A stretch of 64,000 bases of DNA from Elmis aenea (lineage: Eukaryota > Arthropoda > Insecta > Coleoptera > Elmidae): NCBI GenBank assembly GCA_947652605.1, contig CANTFG010000257.1:248001-312000 (forward strand). The letters run 5' to 3'. Shown here piece after piece: positions 1 through 13,600 of the stretch. The notes under the pieces are model-generated. The model saw only the letters and a list, made by a program, of their open reading frames with translations. It made no database searches and was not told where the DNA came from. How positions within the stretch are numbered: the stretch's first letter is position 1; every line of letters begins with the position of its first letter. The position numbers and the translations under genes were made by a program.

Positions 1-150
1 AAGTTATTCAAAAAAGTAAAAATTTTGAAAATTTTGAATTTTTTTCTCGAAAACGGCTCATACGATTTTGTTCAAATTTTAGTATGTTATAGAGTTTTAT
101 CTTCTTAGTATAATGCCGTTTGTTTCAACTAGTTTGAAATTTAATTTACA

Positions 151-300
151 AAGTTATTCAAAAAATTAAAAATTTTGAAAATTTTGAAATTTTTTTTCGA
201 AAACGGCTCGTTACATTTTGTTCAAATTTTAGCATGTTATAGAGTTTAATTTTCTTAGTATAATGCCGTTTGTTTCAACTAGTTTGAAATTTAATTTACA
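151..300 (+). repeat. Type monomer of family m (class m1)
   Basis: This represents the second family. It differs from k1 at nine places: T16, A39, T46, G60, TAC at 62-64, C83 and A98. T46 extends the T run so that TTTTCGAAAA, a perfect 10 bp palindrome, replaces CTCGAAAA. G60 creates a CpG at 59-60, and the change at 62-64 removes the one at 63-64. These sites usually travel together, so m is a real linked haplotype and not random noise. m monomers are mostly separated by one or more k monomers. Class m2 adds T115, m3 adds T18 as well, m4 keeps the m left half but has T83, T98 and C101, and m5 has T98 with A140. Confidence 0.9.
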
Positions 301-450
301 AAGTTATTCAAAAAAGTAAAAATTTTGAAAATTTTGAATTTTTTTCTCTAAAACGGCTCATACGATTTTGTTCAAATTTTAGTATGTTATAGAGTTTTAT
401 TTTCTTAGTATAATGCCGTTTGTTTCAACTAGTTTGAAAATTAATTTACA

Positions 451-600
451 AAGTTATTCAAAAAAGTAAAAATTTTGAAAATTTTGAATTTTTTTCTCGA
501 AAACGGCTCATACGATTTTGTTCAAATTTTAGTATGTTATAGAGTTTTATTTTCTTAGTATAATGCCGTTTGTTTCAACTAGTTTGAAATTTAATTTACA
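451..600 (+). repeat. Type monomer of family k (class k1)
   Basis: This is a representative of the commonest class. From left to right it holds A-rich positions 10-22; two direct copies of the 9-mer AAAATTTTG at about 19-36; a T run at 39-45; the first G+C-rich segment CTCGAAAACGGCTCA at 46-60; ACGATTTTGTTCAAATTTTAG at 62-82 except for its flanks; the element TTAGTATAATGCCGTTTG around 105-122, which carries the second G+C-rich segment; and AACTAGTT, an 8 bp palindrome, near 127-134. Diagnostic bases are G16, T39, C46, G49, C59, A60, ACG62-64, T83, T98, T101, G115 and T140. CpG occurs at 48-49, 54-55, 63-64 and 117-118. Many other k1 copies read identically. The start is an arbitrary phase set by the first base of the window. 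Confidence 0.93.
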
Positions 601-3600
601 AAGTTATTCAAAAAAGTAAAAATTTTGAAAATTTTGAATTTTTTTCTCGAAAACGGCTCATACGATTTTGTTCAAATTTTAGTATGTTATAGAGTTTTAT
701 TTTCTTAGTATAATGCCGTTTGTTTCAACTAGTTTGAAATTTAATTTACAAAGTTATTCAAAAAATTAAAAATTTTGAAAATTTTGAAATTTTTTTTCGA
801 AAACGGCTCGTTACATTTTGTTCAAATTTTAGCATGTTATAGAGTTTAATTTTCTTAGTATAATTCCGTTTGTTTCAACTAGTTTGAAATTTAATTTACA
901 AAGTTATTCAAAAAAGTAAAAATTTTGAAAATTTTGAATTTTTTTCTCGAAAACGGCTCATACGATTTTGTTCAAATTTTAGTATGTTATAGAGTTTTAT
1001 TTTCTTAGTATAATGCCGTTTGTTTCAACTAGTTTGAAATTTAATTTACAAAGTTATTCAAAAAATTAAAAATTTTGAAAATTTTGAATTTTTTTCTCGA
1101 AAACGGCTAATACGATTTTGTTCAAATTTTAGTATGTTATAGAGTTTTATCTTCTTAGTATAATGCCGTTTGTTTCAACTAGTTTGAAATTTAATTTACA
1201 AAGTTATTCAAAAAAGTAAAAATTTTGAAAATTTTGAATTTTTTTCTCGAAAACGGCTCATACGATTTTGTTCAAATTTTAGTATGTTATAGAGTTTTAT
1301 CTTCTTAGTATAATGCCGTTTGTTTCAACTAGTTTGAAATTTAATTTACAAAGTTATTCAAAAAATTAAAAATTTTGAAAATTTTGAAATTTTTTTTCGA
1401 AAACGGCTCGTTACATTTTGTTCAAATTTTAGCATGTTATAGAGTTTAATTTTCTTAGTATAATGCCGTTTGTTTCAACTAGTTTGAAATTTAATTTACA
1501 AAGTTATTCAAAAAAGTAAAAATTTTGAAAATTTTGAATTTTTTTCTCTAAAACGGCTCATACGATTTTGTTCAAATTTTAGTATGTTATAGAGTTTTAT
1601 CTTCTTAGTATAATGCCGTTTGTTTCAACTAGTTTGAAATTTAATTTACAAAGTTATTCAAAAAAGTAAAAATTTTGAAAATTTTGAATTTTTTTCTCGA
1701 AAACGGCTCATACGATTTTGTTCAAATTTTAGTATGTTATAGAGTTTTATTTTCTTAGTATAATGCCGTTTGTTTCAACTAGTTTGAAATTTAATTTACA
1801 AAGTTATTCAAAAAATTAAAAATTTTGAAAATTTTGAAATTTTTTCTCGAAAACGGCTCGTTACATTTTGTTCAAATTTTAGCATGTTATAGAGTTTTAT
1901 TTTCTTAGTATAATGCCGTTTGTTTCAACTAGTTTGAAAATTAATTTACAAAGTTATTCAAAAAAGTAAAAATTTTGAAAATTTTGAATTTTTTTCTCGA
2001 AAACGGCTCATACGATTTTGTTCAAATTTTAGTATGTTATAGAGTTTTATTTTCTTAGTATAATGCCGTTTGTTTCAACTAGTTTGAAATTTAATTTACA
2101 AAGTTATTCAAAAAAGTAAAAATTTTGAAAATTTTGAATTTTTTTCTCGAAAACGGCTCATACGATGTTGTTCAAATTTTAGTATGTTATAGAGTTTTAT
2201 TTTCTTAGTATAATGCCGTTTGTTTCAACTAGTTTGAAATTTAATTTACAAAGTTATTCAAAAAATTAAAAATTTTGAAAATTTTGAAATTTTTTTTCGA
2301 AAACGGCTCGTTACATTTTGTTCAAATTTTAGCATGTTATAGAGTTTAATTTTCTTAGTATAATTCCGTTGGTTTCAACTAGTTTGAAATTTAATTTACA
2401 AAGTTATTCAAAAAAGTAAAAATTTTGAAAATTTTGATTTTTTTTCTCGAAAACGGCTCATACGATTTTGTTCAAATTTTAGTATGTTATAGAGTTTTAT
2501 TTTCTTAGTATAATGCCGTTTGTTTCAACTAGTTTGAAATTTAATTTACAAAGTTATTCAAAAAATTAAAAATTTTGAAAATTTTGAATTTTTTTCTCGA
2601 AAACGGCTAATACGATTTTGTTCAAATTTTAGTATGTTATAGAGTTTTATCTTCTTAGTATAATGCCGTTTGTTTCAACTAGTTTGAAATTTAATTTACA
2701 AAGTTATTCAAAAAAGTAAAAATTTTGAAAATTTTGAATTTTTTTCTCGAAAACGGCTCATACGATTTTGTTCAAATTTTAGTATGTTATAGAGTTTTAT
2801 CTTCTTAGTATAATGCCGTTTGTTTCAACTAGTTTGAAATTTAATTTACAAAGTTATTCAAAAAATTAAAAATTTTGAAAATTTTGAAATTTTTTTTCGA
2901 AAACGGCTCGTTACATTTTGTTCAAATTTTAGCATGTTATAGAGTTTAATTTTCTTAGTATAATTCCGTTTGTTTCAACTAGTTTGAAATTTAATTTACA
3001 AAGTTATTCAAAAAAGTAAAAATTTTGAAAATTTTGAATTTTTTTCTCGAAAACGGCTCATACGATTTTGTTCAAATTTTAGTATGTTATAGAGTTTTAT
3101 CTTCTTAGTATAATGCCGTTTGTTTCAACTAGTTTGAAATTTAATTTACAAAGTTATTCAAAAAATTAAAAATTTTGAAAATTTTGAAATTTTTTTTCGA
3201 AAACGGCTCGTTACATTTTGTTCAAATTTTAGTATGTTATAGAGTTTTATCTTCTTAGTATAATGCCGTTTGTTTCAACTAGTTTGAAATTTAATTTACA
3301 AAGTTATTCAAAAAAGTAAAAATTTTGAAAATTTTGAATTTTTTTCTCGAAAACGGCTCATACGATTTTGTTCAAATTTTAGTATGTTATAGAGTTTTAT
3401 TTTCTTAGTATAATGCCGTTTGTTTCAACTAGTTTGAAATTTAATTTACAAAGTTATTCAAAAAAGTAAAAATTTTGAAAATTTTGAATTTTTTTCTCGA
3501 AAACGGCTCATACGATTTTGTTCAAATTTTAGTATGTTATAGAGTTTTATTTTCTTAGTATAATGCCGTTTGTTTCAACTAGTTTGAAATTTAATTTACA

Positions 3601-3750
3601 AAGTTATTCAAAAAAGTAAAAATTTTGAAAATTTTGAATTTTTTTCTCGAAAACGGCTCATACGATTTTGTTCAAATTTTAGTATGTTATAGAGTTTTAT
3701 TTTCTTAGTATAATGCCGTTTGTTTCAACTAGTTTGAAATTTAATTTACA

Positions 3751-6700
3751 AAGTTATTCAAAAAATTAAAAATTTTGAAAATTTTGAATTTTTTTCTCGA
3801 AAACGGCTAATACGATTTTGTTCAAATTTTAGTATGTTATAGAGTTTTATCTTCTTAGTATGATGCCGTTTGTTTCAACTAGTTTGAAATTTAATTTACA
3901 AAGTTATTCAAAAAAGTAAAAATTTTGAAAATTTTGAATTTTTTTCTCGAAAACGGCTCATACGATTTTGTTCAAATTTTAGTATGTTATAGAGTTTTAT
4001 CTTCTTAGTATAATGCCGTTTGTTTCAACTAGTTTGAAATTTAATTTACAAAGTTATTCAAAAAAGTAAAAATTTTGAAAATTTTGAATTTTTTTCTCGA
4101 AAACGGCTCATACGATTTTGTTCAAATTTTAGTATGTTATAGAGTTTTATTTTCTTAGTATAATGCCGTTTGTTTCAACTAGTTTGAAATTTAATTTACA
4201 AAGTTATTCAAAAAATTAAAAATTTTGAAAATTTTGAAATTTTTTTTCGAAAACGGCTCGTTACATTTTGTTCAAATTTTAGCATGTTATAGAGTTTTAT
4301 TTTCTTAGTATAATGCCGTTTGTTTCAACTAGTTTGAAAATTAATTTACAAAGTTATTCAAAAAAGTAAAAATTTTGAAAATTTTGAATTTTTTTCTCGA
4401 AAACGGCTCATACGATTTTGTTCAAATTTTAGTATGTTATAGAGTTTTATTTTCTTAGTATAATGCCGTTTGTTTCAACTAGTTTGAAATTTAATTTACA
4501 AAGTTATTCAAAAAAGTAAAAATTTTGAAAATTTTGAATTTTTTTCTCGAAAACGGCTCATACGATTTTGTTCAAATTTTAGTATGTTATAGAGTTTTAT
4601 TTTCTTAGTATAATGCCGTTTGTTTCAACTAGTTTGAAATTTAATTTACAAAGTTATTCAAAAAATTAAAAATTTTGAAAATTTTGAAATTTTTTTTCGA
4701 AAACGGCTCGTTACATTTTGTTCAAATTTTAGCATGTTATAGAGTTTTATTTTCTTAGTATAATGCCGTTTGTTTCAACTAGTTTGAAAATTAATTTACA
4801 AAGTTATTCAAAAAAGTAAAAATTTTGAAAATTTTGAATTTTTTTCTCGAAAACGGCTCATACGATTTTGTTCAAATTTTAGTATGTTATAGAGTTTTAT
4901 TTTCTTAGTATAATGCCGTTTGTTTCAACTAGTTTGAAATTTAATTTACAAAGTTATTCAAAAAAGTAAAAATTTTGAAAATTTTGAATTTTTTTCTCGA
5001 AAACGGCTCATACGATTTTGTTCAAATTTTAGTATGTTATAGAGTTTTATTTTCTTAGTATAATGCCGTTTGTTTCAACTAGTTTGAAATTTAATTTACA
5101 AAGTTATTCAAAAAATTAAAAATTTTGAAAATTTTGAAATTTTTTTTCGAAAACGGCTCGTTACATTTTGTTCAAATTTTAGCATGTTATAGAGTTTAAT
5201 TTTCTTAGTATAATTCCGTTTGTTTCAACTAGTTTGAAATTTAATTTACAAAGTTATTCAAAAAAGTAAAAATTTTGAAAATTTTGAATTTTTTTCTCGA
5301 AAACGGCTCATACGATTTTGTTCAAATTTTAGTATGTTATAGAGTTTTATTTTCTTAGTATAATGCCGTTTGTTTCAACTAGTTTGAAATTTAATTTACA
5401 AAGTTATTCAAAAAATTAAAAATTTTGAAAATTTTGAATTTTTTTCTCGAAAACGGCTAATACGATTTTGTTCAAATTTTAGTATGTTATAGAGTTTTAT
5501 CTTCTTAGTATAATGCCGTTTGTTTCAACTAGTTTGAAATTTAATTTACAAAGTTATTCAAAAAAGTAAAAATTTTGAAAATTTTGAATTTTTTTCTCGA
5601 AAACGGCTCATACGATTTTGTTCAAATTTTAGTATGTTATAGAGTTTTATCTTCTTAGTATAATGCCGTTTGTTTCAACTAGTTTGAAATTTAATTTACA
5701 AAGTTATTCAAAAAATTAAAAATTTTGAAAATTTTGAAATTTTTTTTCGAAAACGGCTTGTTACATTTTGTTCAAATTTTAGCATGTTATAGAGTTTAAT
5801 TTTCTTAGTATAATGCCGTTTGTTTCAACTAGTTTGAAATTTAATTTACAAAGTTATTCAAAAAAGTAAAAATTTTGAAAATTTTGAATTTTTTTCTCTA
5901 AAACGGCTCATACGATTTTGTTCAAATTTTAGTATGTTATAGAGTTTTATCTTCTTAGTATAATGCCGTTTGTTTCAACTAGTTTGAAATTTAATTTACA
6001 AAGTTATTCAAAAAAGTAAAAATTTTGAAAATTTTGAATTTTTTTCTCGAAAACGGCTCATACGATTTTGTTCAAATTTTAGTATGTTATAGAGTTTTAT
6101 TTTCTTAGTATAATGCCGTTTGTTTCAACTAGTTTGAAATTTAATTTACAAAGTTATTCAAAAAATTAAAAATTTTGAAAATTTTGAAATTTTTTTTCGA
6201 AAACGGCTCGTTACATTTTGTTCAAATTTTAGCATGTTATAGAGTTTAATTTTCTTAGTATAATTCCGTTTGTTTCAACTAGTTTGAAATTTAATTTACA
6301 AAGTTATTCAAAAAAGTAAAAATTTTGAAAATTTTGAATTTTTTTCTCGAAAACGGCTCATACGATTTTGTTCAAATTTTAGTATGTTATAGAGTTTTAT
6401 TTTCTTAGTATAATGCCGTTTGTTTCAACTAGTTTGAAATTTAATTTACAAAGTTATTCAAAAAATTAAAAATTTTGAAAATTTTGAATTTTTTTCTCGA
6501 AAACGGCTAATACGATTTTGTTCAAATTTTAGTATGTTATAGAGTTTTATCTTCTTAGTATAATGCCGTTTGTTTCAACTAGTTTGAAATTTAATTTACA
6601 AAGTTATTCAAAAAAGTAAAAATTTTGAAAATTTTGAATTTTTTTCTCGAAAACGGCTCATACGATTTTGTTCAAATTTTAGTATGTTATAGAGTTTTAT

Positions 6701-8700
6701 TTTCTTAGTATAATGCCGTTTGTTTCAACTAGTTTGAAATTTAATTTACAAAGTTATTCAAAAAATTAAAAATTTTGAAAATTTTGAATTTTTTTCTCGA
6801 AAACGGCTAATACGATTTTGTTCAAATTTTAGTATGTTATAGAGTTTTATCTTCTTAGTATAATGCCGTTTGTTTCAACTAGTTTGAAATTTAATTTACA
6901 AAGTTATTCAAAAAAGTAAAAATTTTGAAAATTTTGAATTTTTTTCTCGAAAACGGCTCTTACGATTTTGTTCAAATTTTAGTATGTTATAGAGTTTTAT
7001 CTTCTTAGTATAATGCCGTTTGTTTCAACTAGTTTGAAATTTAATTTACAAAGTTATTCAAAAAAGTAAAAATTTTGAAAATTTTGAATTTTTTTCTCGA
7101 AAACGGCTCATACGATTTTGTTCAAATTTTAGTATGTTATAGAGTTTTATCTTCTTAGTATAATGCCGTTTGTTTCAACTAGTTTGAAATTTAATTTACA
7201 AAGTTATTCAAAAAATTAAAAATTTTGAAAATTTTGAAATTTTTTTTCGAAAACGGCTCGTTACATTTTGTTCAAATTTTAGTATGTTATAGAGTTTTAT
7301 CTTCTTAGTATAATGCCGTTTGTTTCAACTAGTTTGAAATTTAATTTACAAAGTTATTCAAAAAAGTAAAAATTTTGAAAATTTTGAATTTTTTTCTCGA
7401 AAACGGCTCATACGATTTTGTTCAAATTTTAGTATGTTATAGAGTTTTATTTTCTTAGTATAATGCCGTTGGTTTCAACTAGTTTGAAATTTAATTTACA
7501 AAGTTATTCAAAAAAGTAAAAATTTTGAAAATTTTGAATTTTTTTCTCGAAAACGGCTCATACGATTTTGTTCAAATTTTAGTATGTTATAGAGTTTTAT
7601 TTTCTTAGTATAATGCCGTTTGTTTCAACTAGTTTGAAATTTAATTTACAAAGTTATTCAAAAAAGTAAAAATTTTGAAAATTTTGAATTTTTTTCTCGA
7701 AAACGGCTCATACGATTTTGTTCAAATTTTAGTATGTTATAGAGTTTTATTTTCTTAGTATAATGCCGTTTGTTTCAACTAGTTTGAAATTTAATTTACA
7801 AAGTTATTCAAAAAATTAAAAATTTTGAAAATTTTGAATTTTTTTCTCGAAAACGGCTAATACGATTTTGTTCAAATTTTAGTATGTTATAGAGTTTTAT
7901 CTTCTTAGTATAATGCCGTTTGTTTCAACTAGTTTGAAATTTAATTTACAAAGTTATTCAAAAAAGTAAAAATTTTGAAAATTTTGAATTTTTTTCTCGA
8001 AAACGGCTCTTACGATTTTGTTCAAATTTTAGTATGTTATAGAGTTTTATCTTCTTAGTATAATGCCGTTTGTTTCAACTAGTTTGAAATTTAATTTACA
8101 AAGTTATTCAAAAAAGTAAAAATTTTGAAAATTTTGAATTTTTTTCTCGAAAACGGCTCATACGATTTTGTTCAAATTTTAGTATGTTATAGAGTTTTAT
8201 TTTCTTAGTATAATGCCGTTTGTTTCAACTAGTTTGAAATTTAATTTACAAAGTTATTCAAAAAATTAAAAATTTTGAAAATTTTGAAATTTTTTTTCGA
8301 AAACGGCTCGTTACATTTTGTTCAAATTTTAGCATGTTATAGAGTTTTATTTTCTTAGTATAATGCCGTTTGTTTCAACTAGTTTGAAAATTAATTTACA
8401 AAGTTATTCAAAAAAGTAAAAATTTTGAAAATTTTGAATTTTTTTCTCGAAAACGGCTCATACGATTTTGTTCAAATTTTAGTATGTTATAGAGTTTTAT
8501 TTTCTTAGTATAATGCCGTTTGTTTCAACTAGTTTGAAATTTAATTTACAAAGTTATTCAAAAAAGTAAAAATTTTGAAAATTTTGAATTTTTTTCTCGA
8601 AAACGGCTCATACGATTTTGTTCAAATTTTAGTATGTTATAGAGTTTTATTTTCTTAGTATAATGCCGTTTGTTTCAACTAGTTTGAAATTTAATTTACA
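3751..8700 (+). repeat. Large duplicated block, copy 1 (33 monomers)
   Basis: The class order is k4 k2 k1 m5 k1 k1 m5 k1 k1 m2 k1 k4 k2 m1 k3 k1 m2 k1 k4 k1 k4 k2 k2 m4 k1 k1 k1 k4 k2 k1 m5 k1 k1. The same order with the same private substitutions recurs 6,900 bp downstream. Markers are G112 at 3862, the CTTG form of positions 57-60 in the monomer at 5701, T49 in the monomer at 5851, T60 at 6960 and 8010, and G121 at 7471. Reading the two copies by eye I found no difference between them. To the left the copies diverge (k1 k1 here, m2 k1 in copy 2); to the right copy 1 continues with m5 k1 k1 before m2, and copy 2 goes straight to m2. Confidence 0.88.
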
Positions 8701-9750
8701 AAGTTATTCAAAAAATTAAAAATTTTGAAAATTTTGAAATTTTTTTTCGAAAACGGCTCGTTACATTTTGTTCAAATTTTAGCATGTTATAGAGTTTTAT
8801 TTTCTTAGTATAATGCCGTTTGTTTCAACTAGTTTGAAAATTAATTTACAAAGTTATTCAAAAAAGTAAAAATTTTGAAAATTTTGAATTTTTTTCTCGA
8901 AAACGGCTCATACGATTTTGTTCAAATTTTAGTATGTTATAGAGTTTTATTTTCTTAGTATAATGCCGTTTGTTTCAACTAGTTTGAAATTTAATTTACA
9001 AAGTTATTCAAAAAAGTAAAAATTTTGAAAATTTTGAATTTTTTTCTCGAAAACGGCTCATACGATTTTGTTCAAATTTTAGTATGTTATAGAGTTTTAT
9101 TTTCTTAGTATAATGCCGTTTGTTTCAACTAGTTTGAAATTTAATTTACAAAGTTATTCAAAAAATTAAAAATTTTGAAAATTTTGAAATTTTTTTTCGA
9201 AAACGGCTCGTTACATTTTGTTCAAATTTTAGCATGTTATAGAGTTTAATTTTCTTAGTATAATTCCGTTTGTTTCAACTAGTTTGAAATTTAATTTACA
9301 AAGTTATTCAAAAAAGTAAAAATTTTGAAAATTTTGAATTTTTTTCTCGAAAACGGCTCATACGATTTTGTTCAAATTTTAGTATGTTATAGAGTTTTAT
9401 TTTCTTAGTATAATGCCGTTTGTTTCAACTAGTTTGAAATTTAATTTACAAAGTTATTCAAAAAATTAAAAATTTTGAAAATTTTGAATTTTTTTCTCGA
9501 AAACGGCTAATACGATTTTGTTCAAATTTTAGTATGTTATAGAGTTTTATCTTCTTAGTATAATGCCGTTTGTTTCAACTAGTTTGAAATTTAATTTACA
9601 AAGTTATTCAAAAAAGTAAAAATTTTGAAAATTTTGAATTTTTTTCTCGAAAACGGCTCATACGATTTTGTTCAAATTTTAGTATGTTATAGAGTTTTAT
9701 TTTCTTAGTATAATGCCGTTTGTTTCAACTAGTTTGAAATTTAATTTACA
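8701..9750 (+). repeat. Seven monomers after duplicated block copy 1
   Basis: The order is m5 k1 k1 m2 k1 k4 k1. The m5 k1 k1 trimer repeats the one at 8251-8700, so m5 k1 k1 is tandemly doubled here, as it also is at 4201-5100 and 11101-12000. The following m2 k1 k4 is the head of the module seen at 751, 5101 and 12001, but the next monomer is k1 (T101) where the module has k2. Nothing else is in this stretch. Confidence 0.8.
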
Positions 9751-10200
9751 AAGTTATTCAAAAAATTAAAAATTTTGAAAATTTTGAAATTTTTTTTCGA
9801 AAACGGCTCGTTACATTTTGTTCAAATTTTAGCATGTTATAGAGTTTAATTTTCTTAGTATAATGCCGTTTGTCTCAACTATTTTGAAATGTAATTTACA
9901 AAGTTATTCAAAAAATTAAAAATTTTGAAAATTTTGAAATTTTTTTTCGAAAACGGCTTGTTACATTTTGTTTAAATTTTAGTATGTTATAGAGTTTAAT
10001 TTTCTTAGTATAATGCCGTTTGTTTCAACTAGTTTGAAATTTAATTTACAAAGTTATTCAAAAAAGTAAATATTTTGAAAATTTTGAAATTTTTTTTCGA
10101 AAACGGCTCGTTACATTTTGTTCAAATTTTAGCATGTTATAGAGTTTAATTTTCTTAGTATAATGCCGTTTGTTTCAACTAGTTTGAAATTTAATTTACA
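9751..10200 (+). repeat. Divergent trimer of m-type monomers
   Basis: Three m-type monomers lie next to each other, which is unusual because m units are normally flanked by k units. They carry private substitutions seen almost nowhere else in the window. The first (9751) has TGTCTCAACTATTTTG and GTAATT near its right end. The second (9901) has CTTG at 57-60, TTTAAATTTT at 71-80, and the odd pairing T83 with A98. The third (10051) combines G16 with m bases and has T21. Each unit is still exactly 150 bp. The extra substitutions suggest either an older, less homogenised remnant or a patch near an exchange boundary; it lies 450 bp left of the second 4,950 bp block. Confidence 0.85.
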
Positions 10201-10650
10201 AAGTTATTCAAAAAAGTAAAAATTTTGAAAATTTTGAATTTTTTTCTCGAAAACGGCTCATACGATTTTGTTCAAATTTTAGTATGTTATAGAGTTTTAT
10301 TTTCTTAGTATAATGCCGTTTGTTTCAACTAGTTTGAAATTTAATTTACAAAGTTATTCAAAAAATTAAAAATTTTGAAAATTTTGAAATTTTTTTTCGA
10401 AAACGGCTCGTTACATTTGGTTCAAATTTTAGCATGTTATAGAGTTTAATTTTCTTAGTATAATTCCGTTTGTTTCAACTAGTTTGAAATTTAATTTACA
10501 AAGTTATTCAAAAAAGTAAAAATTTTGAAAATTTTGAATTTTTTTCTCGAAAACGGCTTATACGATTTTGTTCAAATTTTAGTATGTTATAGAGTTTTAT
10601 TTTCTTAGTATAATGCCGTTTGTTTCAACTAGTTTGAAATTTAATTTACA
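10201..10650 (+). repeat. Link trimer k1 m2 k1 before duplicated block copy 2
   Basis: The m2 monomer at 10351 carries G69 (at 10419), a marker shared with the m2 monomers at 15601 (15669) and 17267 (17335). The last k1 (10501) has T59. This trimer therefore has affinity with the left end of region II and not with the sequence left of copy 1, which marks where the similarity between the two large copies stops. Confidence 0.8.
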
Positions 10651-13600
10651 AAGTTATTCAAAAAATTAAAAATTTTGAAAATTTTGAATTTTTTTCTCGA
10701 AAACGGCTAATACGATTTTGTTCAAATTTTAGTATGTTATAGAGTTTTATCTTCTTAGTATGATGCCGTTTGTTTCAACTAGTTTGAAATTTAATTTACA
10801 AAGTTATTCAAAAAAGTAAAAATTTTGAAAATTTTGAATTTTTTTCTCGAAAACGGCTCATACGATTTTGTTCAAATTTTAGTATGTTATAGAGTTTTAT
10901 CTTCTTAGTATAATGCCGTTTGTTTCAACTAGTTTGAAATTTAATTTACAAAGTTATTCAAAAAAGTAAAAATTTTGAAAATTTTGAATTTTTTTCTCGA
11001 AAACGGCTCATACGATTTTGTTCAAATTTTAGTATGTTATAGAGTTTTATTTTCTTAGTATAATGCCGTTTGTTTCAACTAGTTTGAAATTTAATTTACA
11101 AAGTTATTCAAAAAATTAAAAATTTTGAAAATTTTGAAATTTTTTTTCGAAAACGGCTCGTTACATTTTGTTCAAATTTTAGCATGTTATAGAGTTTTAT
11201 TTTCTTAGTATAATGCCGTTTGTTTCAACTAGTTTGAAAATTAATTTACAAAGTTATTCAAAAAAGTAAAAATTTTGAAAATTTTGAATTTTTTTCTCGA
11301 AAACGGCTCATACGATTTTGTTCAAATTTTAGTATGTTATAGAGTTTTATTTTCTTAGTATAATGCCGTTTGTTTCAACTAGTTTGAAATTTAATTTACA
11401 AAGTTATTCAAAAAAGTAAAAATTTTGAAAATTTTGAATTTTTTTCTCGAAAACGGCTCATACGATTTTGTTCAAATTTTAGTATGTTATAGAGTTTTAT
11501 TTTCTTAGTATAATGCCGTTTGTTTCAACTAGTTTGAAATTTAATTTACAAAGTTATTCAAAAAATTAAAAATTTTGAAAATTTTGAAATTTTTTTTCGA
11601 AAACGGCTCGTTACATTTTGTTCAAATTTTAGCATGTTATAGAGTTTTATTTTCTTAGTATAATGCCGTTTGTTTCAACTAGTTTGAAAATTAATTTACA
11701 AAGTTATTCAAAAAAGTAAAAATTTTGAAAATTTTGAATTTTTTTCTCGAAAACGGCTCATACGATTTTGTTCAAATTTTAGTATGTTATAGAGTTTTAT
11801 TTTCTTAGTATAATGCCGTTTGTTTCAACTAGTTTGAAATTTAATTTACAAAGTTATTCAAAAAAGTAAAAATTTTGAAAATTTTGAATTTTTTTCTCGA
11901 AAACGGCTCATACGATTTTGTTCAAATTTTAGTATGTTATAGAGTTTTATTTTCTTAGTATAATGCCGTTTGTTTCAACTAGTTTGAAATTTAATTTACA
12001 AAGTTATTCAAAAAATTAAAAATTTTGAAAATTTTGAAATTTTTTTTCGAAAACGGCTCGTTACATTTTGTTCAAATTTTAGCATGTTATAGAGTTTAAT
12101 TTTCTTAGTATAATTCCGTTTGTTTCAACTAGTTTGAAATTTAATTTACAAAGTTATTCAAAAAAGTAAAAATTTTGAAAATTTTGAATTTTTTTCTCGA
12201 AAACGGCTCATACGATTTTGTTCAAATTTTAGTATGTTATAGAGTTTTATTTTCTTAGTATAATGCCGTTTGTTTCAACTAGTTTGAAATTTAATTTACA
12301 AAGTTATTCAAAAAATTAAAAATTTTGAAAATTTTGAATTTTTTTCTCGAAAACGGCTAATACGATTTTGTTCAAATTTTAGTATGTTATAGAGTTTTAT
12401 CTTCTTAGTATAATGCCGTTTGTTTCAACTAGTTTGAAATTTAATTTACAAAGTTATTCAAAAAAGTAAAAATTTTGAAAATTTTGAATTTTTTTCTCGA
12501 AAACGGCTCATACGATTTTGTTCAAATTTTAGTATGTTATAGAGTTTTATCTTCTTAGTATAATGCCGTTTGTTTCAACTAGTTTGAAATTTAATTTACA
12601 AAGTTATTCAAAAAATTAAAAATTTTGAAAATTTTGAAATTTTTTTTCGAAAACGGCTTGTTACATTTTGTTCAAATTTTAGCATGTTATAGAGTTTAAT
12701 TTTCTTAGTATAATGCCGTTTGTTTCAACTAGTTTGAAATTTAATTTACAAAGTTATTCAAAAAAGTAAAAATTTTGAAAATTTTGAATTTTTTTCTCTA
12801 AAACGGCTCATACGATTTTGTTCAAATTTTAGTATGTTATAGAGTTTTATCTTCTTAGTATAATGCCGTTTGTTTCAACTAGTTTGAAATTTAATTTACA
12901 AAGTTATTCAAAAAAGTAAAAATTTTGAAAATTTTGAATTTTTTTCTCGAAAACGGCTCATACGATTTTGTTCAAATTTTAGTATGTTATAGAGTTTTAT
13001 TTTCTTAGTATAATGCCGTTTGTTTCAACTAGTTTGAAATTTAATTTACAAAGTTATTCAAAAAATTAAAAATTTTGAAAATTTTGAAATTTTTTTTCGA
13101 AAACGGCTCGTTACATTTTGTTCAAATTTTAGCATGTTATAGAGTTTAATTTTCTTAGTATAATTCCGTTTGTTTCAACTAGTTTGAAATTTAATTTACA
13201 AAGTTATTCAAAAAAGTAAAAATTTTGAAAATTTTGAATTTTTTTCTCGAAAACGGCTCATACGATTTTGTTCAAATTTTAGTATGTTATAGAGTTTTAT
13301 TTTCTTAGTATAATGCCGTTTGTTTCAACTAGTTTGAAATTTAATTTACAAAGTTATTCAAAAAATTAAAAATTTTGAAAATTTTGAATTTTTTTCTCGA
13401 AAACGGCTAATACGATTTTGTTCAAATTTTAGTATGTTATAGAGTTTTATCTTCTTAGTATAATGCCGTTTGTTTCAACTAGTTTGAAATTTAATTTACA
13501 AAGTTATTCAAAAAAGTAAAAATTTTGAAAATTTTGAATTTTTTTCTCGAAAACGGCTCATACGATTTTGTTCAAATTTTAGTATGTTATAGAGTTTTAT

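Noticed and set aside
9841..9960. Pseudogene or old insertion suggested by clustered substitutions
   Set aside because: The unit length is unchanged and all substitutions sit on a clear m1 backbone, so it is a diverged monomer and not foreign DNA.
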